Shown here: one piece after another, positions 31,431-38,399 of the stretch
How positions within the stretch are numbered: position 1 is the stretch's first letter
How the letters are laid out: every line of letters starts with the position of its first letter
Assembly (NCBI GenBank): GCA_964426605.1
Contig: CAYRQK010000003.1
Location: 1-38,399 of the forward strand
Source of the DNA: JAGQNT01 sp964426605
GTDB taxonomy: Bacteria > Patescibacteriota > Saccharimonadia > Saccharimonadales > UBA4665
Direction: 5' to 3'
DNA length: 38,399 bases
The notes under the pieces: generated by a model
Seen by the model: only the letters and a program-made list of their open reading frames with translations
The model's database searches: none
What the model was told of the DNA's origin: nothing
Program-made: the position numbers and the translations under genes

Positions 31431-34361
31431 ATGCAATACAAAGCAGGCCAGCGGCGCAAAGCTATCGAATACGAAAAAGACCTCGTGCGGTACTGGAAAG
31501 AGCACAAAACGTTCGAAAAATCGATCGAGCAGCGGCCTAAAACCGACGCATATGTATTCTATGATGGCCCACCATTTATTACGGGCGTGCCGCACCATGG
31601 CACGCTATTATCAAGTATCGTGAAGGACGCCGTGCCGCGCTACCAGACCATGCGGGGGAAGCGTGTGGAGCGCGTATGGGGCTGGGATTGCCACGGCTTA
31701 CCTGCCGAGGTGTTTACTGAAAAGAAACTAGGCATAACAGACAAGCGGGACATCGGCACTAAAATATCCCTAGAAGAGTACATTACAACCTGTAGAGACA
31801 ACATGGTGCAGACTGGTAGTCTATGGGAAGACACTATCGACCGTGTTGGCCGTTGGGTGGACTTCAGGGGTGCCTACAAAACTATGGATAAAGACTACAT
31901 GGAGAGTGTTTGGTGGGCCTTCCAGAAGTTGTACAACGAGAGCAAGATCTATGAAGGCGAAAAGGTACTGTTGTACTGTGTGCGCGATGCTACGCCGATA
32001 TCGAAGGCTGAAGTTGCGATGGATAATAGCTATCAGGACGTCACCGACCCCTCAGTATATGTAAAATTTAAACTCAAGGGGAGTGATTCGTCTCTGTTGG
32101 CGTGGACTACGACTCCGTGGACATTGCCCGCCAATACTGCTGTCGGTGTTGGCGAGAACCAGACGTATACCGAGATCAGGTTGGAGTCTGGGGAGCAATT
32201 GATCTTGCTGCCAGAACTTATCGGTAAGGTGCTGATCGACGAAAAACATCAACCACTCGAGTACGAAGTCGTGACGCCTGCGATTAAGGGTTCGGATCTG
32301 GTCGGCAAACAGTACGAGCCATTATTCAAAGATCATGGCGCTAAAGCACATTACATTTGGAACTACCCCGATCTTGACGTTAACGAAGGGACTGGCATTG
32401 TTCACCTTGCACCGGCCTACGGAGAAGAGGATTATTGGCTGGCCAAAAAGATGGGCTTCCCGCTAGTCCAAGTTATTGATGACAATGGCTTCTATAGCGA
32501 AGGAGAGTGGCGGGGTCAGTATGTTTGGGATGCCAACAAACCTATAGCCAAAGAGCTGCACGAGAGAGGTGTTGTCTGGAAGATTGACTACATAACGCAC
32601 AGTTATCCGCATTGCCACCGTTGCGGTACCAAGCTCATGTATCGCGCCCACCCTAGTTGGTTCATGGATATTGATGGGCAGCGCAGTAAGATGCTCGAGG
32701 AAAATGGCAATGTCAATTGGTTTCCCTCGCACCTCAAGCATGGTCGTTTTGCTAAAACAGTAGAGAGTGCTCCGGATTGGAACCTTAGTCGTGATCGCTT
32801 TTGGGCGACGGCTATGCCTGTCTGGAAGGGTACCGACAAGCACGGCAAGCAGCACATAAAGGTCGTGGGTAGTTATGCGGAGCTCGAGGAATTGTCAGGG
32901 GTGGAATTAGAAGATTACCACCGACCCTGGGTTGATGACATCACATTTACTATCGACGGCGTCGAGTATACACGGATAGACAAAGTCTTGGACTGCTGGT
33001 TCGAGAGTGGCAGTATGCCATTTGCTCAGCTGCATTATCCATTTGAGAATGTTGAGAAGTTCGAGCAGCGTTTTCCGGGTGATTTCGTCGTTGAGTATGT
33101 GGGGCAGGTGCGAGCATGGTTCTACTATATGCATGCAGTGTCTGTTGGGCTGTTCGGTACGAACTCGTTTAGTAACGTCATCACTACTGGTACATTGGCT
33201 GGTAATGATGGCCGCAAAATGAGTAAGTCTTTCGGTAACTATACTGACCCCAATGAAATGATGGATCTGTACAGTGCCGATGCACTCAGGTTTTTACTCA
33301 TGTCGTCGACGGTTTTGAATGGTGAGGACTTCTCTTTGCAGGATAAAGATGTACAAGATGTACAGCGAAAATTAGCCATGATTTGGAATATGTATGACTT
33401 CTTTACAACGTATGCAGAAGTTGATAAGTGGCAGTGGGATGGTATGCTCGAAGACCCCTCACAGGAGTTAACGAACCCGTTAGATCAATGGGTGGTGTCG
33501 AGACTACATCAGTTACAGGTTCACATTACCAAATATATGGATGTATATGATATTCCCAATGCTCTCGCTGACGTGCTGCCATTTTTGGATGATGCGAGTA
33601 ACTGGTACGTTCGACGTAGTCGCCGCCGCTTCTGGAAAAGTGGCGATGATGCCGACAAGCGGGCTGCATACAAAACACTGCACTACGTTCTGACGCAGCT
33701 TAGTATTGTCCTTGCGCCGTTTACGCCGTTTCTGGCCGAAGAGCTGTTTTTGAAATTGACCGGAGGAGAACTGGGTGAATCAGTGCACTTGCTTGATTGG
33801 CCGAGGGTTGGCCATATAGACGAGTTGTCTCTGTTGCGCATGCAACAAACTAGACAAGTCGTGACAGAGGGTTTGGCACTCCGCGCCAGAGCCAGCATTA
33901 AGGTCCGGCAACCGCTCGCCTCAGTCACGCTCAAGAATCCCGCACCAGCCTTATTGTCTGAGCTGGAGAGGGAGGAGCAGGGCGAGGAGCGTTTCTATCA
34001 CGACTTCATTCGTGAAGAGTTAAACGTGCGATCGGTGAAGTATCTTGCCATGAACCAAGAGGGGCTAGAGGTTGTGCTTGATACCGTGCTCACACCCGAA
34101 TTAAGGCGTGAAGGGGCCGTACGTGAGGTGATACGTAATGTTCAACAGGCTCGCAAACAGGCCGGCTTGCAAGTAGACGACCATATCGCGCTGCACCTCG
34201 CTACCGAAGTCAAGGAGCTTCAACGAGCGATTGTCGAGTATGAGGACACGATTCGAGCGGAAACGCTTGCCGATGCCCTCGTGAGTCATGCGCAGACGCA
34301 GTTTGCTAGCACTGTCAGCGTAGAGGGACACGAACTTCGTATCAGCCTGAGCCAAGTCTAG
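31431..34361 (+). CDS. ileS: Isoleucyl-tRNA synthetase (IleRS2-like)
   Basis: A 976-residue class Ia synthetase that charges tRNA(Ile). The HIGH-type motif reads GVPHHGTLL (HHGT at 55-58), followed by IVKDAVPRYQTMRG and WGWDCHGLPAE, a pattern of the eukaryote-like IleRS2 clade rather than bacterial IleRS1. KMSKS (~596-600) is exact (GRKMSKSFGNYTDP). The CP1 editing domain lies between (TTTPWTLPANTAVGV), with CHRCGT a possible metal site. IleRS2 enzymes are usually less sensitive to mupirocin. ATG 31431 has SD AAGGAG. Expression is likely controlled by the T-box upstream. Confidence 0.95.
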   Translation: MQYKAGQRRKAIEYEKDLVRYWKEHKTFEKSIEQRPKTDAYVFYDGPPFITGVPHHGTLLSSIVKDAVPRYQTMRGKRVERVWGWDCHGLPAEVFTEKKLGITDKRDIGTKISLEEYITTCRDNMVQTGSLWEDTIDRVGRWVDFRGAYKTMDKDYMESVWWAFQKLYNESKIYEGEKVLLYCVRDATPISKAEVAMDNSYQDVTDPSVYVKFKLKGSDSSLLAWTTTPWTLPANTAVGVGENQTYTEIRLESGEQLILLPELIGKVLIDEKHQPLEYEVVTPAIKGSDLVGKQYEPLFKDHGAKAHYIWNYPDLDVNEGTGIVHLAPAYGEEDYWLAKKMGFPLVQVIDDNGFYSEGEWRGQYVWDANKPIAKELHERGVVWKIDYITHSYPHCHRCGTKLMYRAHPSWFMDIDGQRSKMLEENGNVNWFPSHLKHGRFAKTVESAPDWNLSRDRFWATAMPVWKGTDKHGKQHIKVVGSYAELEELSGVELEDYHRPWVDDITFTIDGVEYTRIDKVLDCWFESGSMPFAQLHYPFENVEKFEQRFPGDFVVEYVGQVRAWFYYMHAVSVGLFGTNSFSNVITTGTLAGNDGRKMSKSFGNYTDPNEMMDLYSADALRFLLMSSTVLNGEDFSLQDKDVQDVQRKLAMIWNMYDFFTTYAEVDKWQWDGMLEDPSQELTNPLDQWVVSRLHQLQVHITKYMDVYDIPNALADVLPFLDDASNWYVRRSRRRFWKSGDDADKRAAYKTLHYVLTQLSIVLAPFTPFLAEELFLKLTGGELGESVHLLDWPRVGHIDELSLLRMQQTRQVVTEGLALRARASIKVRQPLASVTLKNPAPALLSELEREEQGEERFYHDFIREELNVRSVKYLAMNQEGLEVVLDTVLTPELRREGAVREVIRNVQQARKQAGLQVDDHIALHLATEVKELQRAIVEYEDTIRAETLADALVSHAQTQFASTVSVEGHELRISLSQV

Positions 34362-34383
34362 CCGATATGTCTGCGACGGAGTC

Positions 34384-34412
34384 TTTACAGGGGCGGTACT
34401 ATCTGATAAGAT
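34384..34412 (+). promoter_or_regulatory. Promoter of rplU
   Basis: TTTACA (34384-34389), 17-nt spacer, TAAGAT (34407-34412). Leader of ~27 nt with SD AAAGGGA (34432-34438) before the ATG. Confidence 0.75.
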
Positions 34413-34445
34413 GATATGGTATTAAATTCCTAAAGGGAACTATTC

Positions 34446-34754
34446 ATGAAAAAAGCCGTAATTCAAACAGGTGGTAAGCAGTACGTCGTTGCCGAAGGCG
34501 ATGTCGTAGAAGTTGAGCTTATCAAGGATGTCGCTAAGAGTGTCAGTTTTGATGCCTTACTCGTGATTGATGGTGACAAGACTACTGTCGGGGCACCTAT
34601 TGTGTCTGGGGCGAAAGTCTCAGCAGATGTACTGAATGCCGACGAACAGGATGACAAGGTCACCTCTATCCGCTACAAGGCGAAGAAGCGTGTGCACACC
34701 GTTCGGGGTCACCGTCAGCACCACACTGTACTCAAGATCAGCAAGATAGCCTAA
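34446..34754 (+). CDS. rplU: 50S ribosomal protein L21
   Basis: A 102-residue protein that binds 23S rRNA. KKAVIQTGGKQYVVAEGDVV at the N-terminus and the C-terminal RGHRQHHTVLKISKI are diagnostic of L21. Length is normal. rpmA (L27), which usually follows, is not present: a strong terminator comes next. The gene is therefore a single-gene unit here. Confidence 0.97.
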   Translation: MKKAVIQTGGKQYVVAEGDVVEVELIKDVAKSVSFDALLVIDGDKTTVGAPIVSGAKVSADVLNADEQDDKVTSIRYKAKKRVHTVRGHRQHHTVLKISKIA

Positions 34755-34771
34755 TTAGAGCTACCGCCACC

Positions 34772-34812
34772 TATCTAAAATAGCCCGTTTTGCCGGGCTA
34801 TTTTAGATACTG
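34772..34812 (+). terminator. Strong terminator after rplU
   Basis: TATCTAAAATAGCCCG (34772-34787) pairs with CGGGCTATTTTAGATA (34794-34809), a 16-bp stem with a 6-nt loop. It is nearly symmetric, so it may act on both strands. Confidence 0.93.
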
Positions 34813-35022
34813 TCGCACGTGGCTGTGGATAACTTTATATTACTTTGCACATCGTTGTGCATATACCAACAAATAACAAGTACTTTACAACACCTTAGAA
34901 ACAGATAAAGGCCACACCACCAGCATAAGCAGAATGTATGTTGTATTTGAGTCTACTATTTTTTTATCAATAGGACGCTAAACCTATCGTCTCGGAGAGT
35001 ACTTTCCGTATTCACTTTTCTC
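34813..35022. other. Intergenic region before second giant gene
   Basis: No ORF is supported. It holds one perfect DnaA-box-like 9-mer (TGTGGATAA, 34824-34832), a hairpin (TGCACA 34846-34851 / TGTGCA 34856-34861) and one GCATAAGC word (34923-34930). A TTTTTTT run follows at ~34958. A single DnaA box does not support an origin. Confidence 0.55.
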
Positions 35023-35051
35023 TTGTAGACCTCTGTTAACCTCGAGATAAT
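35023..35051 (+). promoter_or_regulatory. Promoter of the second giant gene
   Basis: TTGTAG (35023-35028), 17-nt spacer, GATAAT (35046-35051). Transcription is expected from about 35058, which coincides with the base of the leader hairpin. Confidence 0.72.
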
Positions 35052-35056
35052 AGGGG

Positions 35057-35099
35057 TACGGATGTCTGGAGCGGGGAAATCTGTTTTAGTGCATCCGTA
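35057..35099 (+). promoter_or_regulatory. Leader hairpin of the second giant gene
   Basis: TACGGATG (35057-35064) pairs with CATCCGTA (35092-35099), so nearly the whole short leader folds from its first base. It could protect the 5' end of a very long mRNA or control translation. No SD follows before the ATG at 35120. Confidence 0.55.
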
Positions 35100-35119
35100 A
35101 AAATCCAAAATCAAACAAA

Positions 35120-38100
35120 ATGTTTAAACAAACACCGCGAAAATCGGTTTTGTCTCGACGTGTCGTTGCGCACAATAGTGCCGAGAACGGCGGGTTGAGT
35201 GTACCCTACAGACGGAATAATGATCTGTGGGCATGGTTGATTTTGTCTCTGCGCAAAGTGTTTACAGGGGTCAGCCTACTTGTACTTACTGCACTCGTCG
35301 GCTTCACAATATTGACTCCTCGGGCAGCTATTGCCGCTACTCCTACTCTGAACTTCCAGGCTCGCCTAGAAAATAACACCGGTGCTATTGCCCCAGATGG
35401 CAATTACAATGTTGAATTCAAGCTATACCAAGGCGGTACGGCCACTGTTCGTGGTACGAATAAGTGGACCGAAGATTACACGACAACGAACCGTGTCCGG
35501 GTTAGTAATGGCTATCTGACAGTTAACCTCGGTAGCATTACTGGCTTCCCGAGCACCATCAATTGGGACGATGACCTCTTCCTTGGCATGAATATCGGTG
35601 GCACTGACCCAAGTACTCCTGTCTGGGACGGCGAAATGGATCCACTGCTCAAACTCACCAGCGTCCCGTATGCCTTCCAGGCCCAGAGCGCACAACAGTT
35701 GCAAACCATCCAGGGTGGCTACACCGGTACCCTGAACTTCGGTACTTTGACCCACGACAGGGGCATCACCTTGCCAGATGAGGATGGGATAGTCTGTCTA
35801 CAGGGAAGCTCGGCCTGTGGCTTTACGACTGCCGGCGGTGGCGACTATATTCAGAACCAAAACGCTGCCGCCCAAGCAACCGCCGACTTCTGGATTGATG
35901 GTGCAGGTCATGCAAATACCTTGCAGGCGGATACCAACATCATCACGCCCATCGTTGACTCTGGTATAGGGGGGACACTGAGTGTTGGTACGGCGAACGC
36001 AACGGCTATCACCGTTGGGCAAAGTGGAATGACCACTACCGTTCAGGGCGCGCTCTCAGTCGCCCAGCTGCTTACTGGTCAGGCAGGGCTGACTGTCTCT
36101 GGTGGCACCGTTAACCTCAATGTCTCCTCAAACTTCAATACCAACATCAATACGGGCACCAGTACCGGGTCGGTCGCCATCGGTAATGGCGGTGCTGGGG
36201 CAATTTTGCTGCAGAGCGGTAGCACAATTGGCCTAGTCAGTGGCACCTCCCTTAGCTTAACCTCGACAGGTGCCAACAATATCAACCTGTATCCGGGTGG
36301 TGGCAGTAACACTGGTGTGCTCGTGAAACCAACGGTAGATACAACGACTGCCTTCCGGGTGCAAAATGCTGCCGGTACGGCGAGTCTGTTGACGGTTGAT
36401 ACGACGAACGAGCAGGTTATTTTGGGAACCTCGAATGCTGTTGCTGGTAAACTTGTGTTCAAGACGAGTGGTGACAGCAACAGTGTGACATTGACGGCAC
36501 CCTCGACAGTGGGTGCGAGCTACACATTGGCACTGCCCACGTCGACGCCAAGCACGGGTCTGTGTGTCGCTACCTCGAACACAAACGCCAGCCAGCTGGT
36601 CTTTACCTCTTGCTTCCAGCAAGTCTCGAACGCTCCAATTACGCATGTAGCTGGCTGGAGCGCAAACGGCACCAATACCAACACGATCAGCATTTCACCC
36701 ACAAATCCGGGTGACCTTTTGGTGCTGACAACTGGCTTCCAGAACAGCCAGACTATCACTAGTATTTCGGGTGGCGGGGTTTCAAGCTGGCAGCCAATCA
36801 CCGGTGGTCACAGCGGTACTGGCGCAATGAAGTCTGTCGAAATGTGGCGTGGTGTTGTGACGAGCACTGGCTCTAGTACAGTGACTATTACATTCTCAGG
36901 GAGTTCAGGTACGACTGACGTTGCAGTAGACGAATATTCGATGGGCAGTGCGTACGGTACCTGGAGTGTCGACAGTAGTGGGCTACTGTTTAATAGTGCC
37001 AGCTCGACGGTGACTTACCCTAGTTTGACGCCGCAGAGCAACAACGAGCTGTACACCGGTTACGGATTTGTACAGAACGCGCCAGCTTCGGCGGGTAGTA
37101 CCCCTGGATTTGCCTACCGTACCACGACGGGCGGCGTTGTAGCCTACAGTGCATCGTCTAGCAGTGGCGTTGCAACACAACCGACAGCCAGCCAGGCAAC
37201 CAGCGGTACCTCTTACGCTATAGCGGCTACCATCTTGGCATTCTCCAACAACAACGTCATTGTGAACTCCACTAACCAGCAAGATGGCAACTTTAACGTC
37301 CGGGGAGCCTCGGCCAACAGCGTGACCAGTGTTCTGCAAGCTGCTGCTACGGGTACGGGTGACATACTCGACCTCAGAAATGGCTTGGGTGTAGCCGTTG
37401 CTACCTTTGGCAGTACGGGATCGGTACTGTTCAAGAATTCCACCAATTCGCCAACCGCCTTCCAGGTCCAGGATGCTGGCGGTGCGTCGATCTTCAATGT
37501 TGATACTACCAATGCCAAGATCGGTACGCGTAACGAAACGGCGGCCTCAACAAACTCTGCCGTGCTTACCGTCAAATCTGGTGATGCAGGCGGTGTGACC
37601 TCAAACTCAGGCAATGTCGTGCTGGGATCAGGCAATGCGACGGGTACTTCTGGCAACATCTCTATCGATGCTGGTACTGGTGCGACTAAGGGATCGATAT
37701 CAGTTGGTGGCACCAACGCCAGTGCGGTGTCCATCGGTCATTCCGGTGTCACCACCGAGATCAAAGGTAACACCAAGGTTACGCTTAACGCTACAACCGG
37801 CACGGGCATGGTTTGCCAAGATACAACCACGGGGATACTCAGCGTATGTGACAGCACCTACAAAGCACCAACCGCTGCTAACTTTATCCAGAACCAGAAT
37901 AGTGCCGTCCAAGTTACTGCTAGTTTCTGGATTGATGGTACGGGGCACGCCAAGAACTTGCAGGCCGACACGACAGTCCAGACACCGCTTCTGGATACGG
38001 CGACGGCGGCTGCGCTCGGTATTGGCATTAATAATGCTACTAACATCACCATTGGTCATAACGCTGGTACCTTGGCCATCGATGCCACCAATTTTGACCT

Positions 38101-38399
38101 CTCGACTACTGGCGTACTGACACTTGCCGGTGGGCAGGCCATAGATCTTTCAAGCAATGGCGCCACCACCCTGACTGTTGATACCGGAGGGGCTGCAGTG
38201 CTCAATTTGGGTACAGGCAATGCAAATGCCGTCAACATCGCCAAAACTGGTGTTGCGACCACTATCAACGGTAGTTTTGAGGTTAAAGAGGCGGCTACCT
38301 TCGATGGCAATATCACCGTTGCTGCAGGCAAAACCATCACCCTCACCGGCTCCACCACCGCCAACCGCCCATCCTCCCCTACCGAAGGCCAGCTGTACT
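35120..38399 (+). CDS. Second giant surface protein, secreted, beta-repeat adhesin (partial, no stop in window)
   Basis: At least 1,093 codons, open to the window end. A long basic N-region leads to a signal peptide (~residues 45-75, VSLLVLTALVGFTILT, then PRAAIA-ATPT as likely cleavage). Residues ~76-220 resemble a fibre head-like domain (TLNFQARLEN..., SVPYAFQAQSAQQL). Then come Gly/Thr/Ser-rich beta repeats with two copies of a module (DYIQNQNAAAQATADFWIDG at ~245 and NFIQNQNSAVQVTASFWIDG at ~920). A non-repetitive beta-sandwich-like insert spans ~506-710 (36640-37250). It ends near TANRPSSPTEGQLY, a motif often seen before C-terminal modules in such proteins. Likely a cell-surface attachment protein; the function is inferred from architecture. 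No SD before ATG 35120. Confidence 0.85.
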   Translation, partial: MFKQTPRKSVLSRRVVAHNSAENGGLSVPYRRNNDLWAWLILSLRKVFTGVSLLVLTALVGFTILTPRAAIAATPTLNFQARLENNTGAIAPDGNYNVEFKLYQGGTATVRGTNKWTEDYTTTNRVRVSNGYLTVNLGSITGFPSTINWDDDLFLGMNIGGTDPSTPVWDGEMDPLLKLTSVPYAFQAQSAQQLQTIQGGYTGTLNFGTLTHDRGITLPDEDGIVCLQGSSACGFTTAGGGDYIQNQNAAAQATADFWIDGAGHANTLQADTNIITPIVDSGIGGTLSVGTANATAITVGQSGMTTTVQGALSVAQLLTGQAGLTVSGGTVNLNVSSNFNTNINTGTSTGSVAIGNGGAGAILLQSGSTIGLVSGTSLSLTSTGANNINLYPGGGSNTGVLVKPTVDTTTAFRVQNAAGTASLLTVDTTNEQVILGTSNAVAGKLVFKTSGDSNSVTLTAPSTVGASYTLALPTSTPSTGLCVATSNTNASQLVFTSCFQQVSNAPITHVAGWSANGTNTNTISISPTNPGDLLVLTTGFQNSQTITSISGGGVSSWQPITGGHSGTGAMKSVEMWRGVVTSTGSSTVTITFSGSSGTTDVAVDEYSMGSAYGTWSVDSSGLLFNSASSTVTYPSLTPQSNNELYTGYGFVQNAPASAGSTPGFAYRTTTGGVVAYSASSSSGVATQPTASQATSGTSYAIAATILAFSNNNVIVNSTNQQDGNFNVRGASANSVTSVLQAAATGTGDILDLRNGLGVAVATFGSTGSVLFKNSTNSPTAFQVQDAGGASIFNVDTTNAKIGTRNETAASTNSAVLTVKSGDAGGVTSNSGNVVLGSGNATGTSGNISIDAGTGATKGSISVGGTNASAVSIGHSGVTTEIKGNTKVTLNATTGTGMVCQDTTTGILSVCDSTYKAPTAANFIQNQNSAVQVTASFWIDGTGHAKNLQADTTVQTPLLDTATAAALGIGINNATNITIGHNAGTLAIDATNFDLSTTGVLTLAGGQAIDLSSNGATTLTVDTGGAAVLNLGTGNANAVNIAKTGVATTINGSFEVKEAATFDGNITVAAGKTITLTGSTTANRPSSPTEGQLY

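Noticed and set aside
34824..34832. DnaA-box-like TGTGGATAA as a sign of an origin of replication
   Set aside because: Only one perfect box is present. There is no cluster of boxes, no dnaA, dnaN or rpmH nearby and no clear AT-rich unwinding array.
1..38399. Recoded UGA (as in Gracilibacteria or Absconditabacteria)
   Set aside because: TGA is used as a normal stop (for example yqeY at 23199-23201) and conserved proteins are intact with the standard code.

Overview
The window is a piece of a bacterial chromosome that most resembles the Candidate Phyla Radiation (Patescibacteria), probably a Saccharibacteria-type (TM7) genome. The reasons are very compact housekeeping genes (a 356-residue, four-domain S1; a 586-residue IF-2; a 179-residue adenylate kinase), a DUF5663-like protein, a class II ribonucleotide reductase next to nrdR, and very large beta-repeat surface proteins of a style common in this group. 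The genetic code is standard: yqeY ends in TGA, and tryptophans in the conserved genes are TGG. The lineage is inferred from gene content; no database search was run.

Layout. 1-473: the 3' end of 23S rRNA, 5S rRNA and a terminator. 598-1200: two tandem KGG-type small basic glycine-rich proteins separated by a promoter and a terminator-like hairpin. 1201-2153: an AT-rich stretch with no convincing gene. 2154-13153: a strong promoter and one giant gene (3644 codons). Its product has two MerR/excisionase-like helix-turn-helix domains at the N-terminus, one membrane segment, about 3,200 residues of phage-fibre-like repeats, and an S74 (endosialidase-type) self-cleaving chaperone near the C-terminus. 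13156-13718: a small single-pass membrane protein whose promoter shares a 12-bp element with the giant gene's promoter. 13775-15074 (minus strand): a zincin-like metalloprotease with a zinc ribbon, and a ROK-family sugar kinase without the ROK zinc motif.

15112-34809 is core housekeeping. On plus: rpsA-infB-DUF5663; a winged-helix regulator; rpsU-yqeY-adk-map-ftsA; ftsZ; nrdR-nrdJ; a thioredoxin-fold protein; ileS behind a T-box leader; rplU. On minus: priA-def-fmt, which together with map covers start of replication restart and N-terminal methionine handling (formylation, deformylation, Met removal). 34810-38399: an intergenic region with a promoter and leader hairpin, then the first 1,093 codons of a second giant protein. 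That one has a signal peptide and many beta-repeats, and runs off the window.

Two themes stand out. First, several -10 boxes lie only 6-9 nt upstream of the start codon (ROK kinase, DUF5663, priA, rpsU, ftsA, thioredoxin-fold gene), which suggests leaderless transcripts. Second, the giant fibre protein puts a DNA-binding head in the cytoplasm on the other side of the membrane from a cell-surface fibre. This could be an unrecognised surface-sensing or anchoring device, with the neighbouring membrane protein as a possible co-regulated partner.
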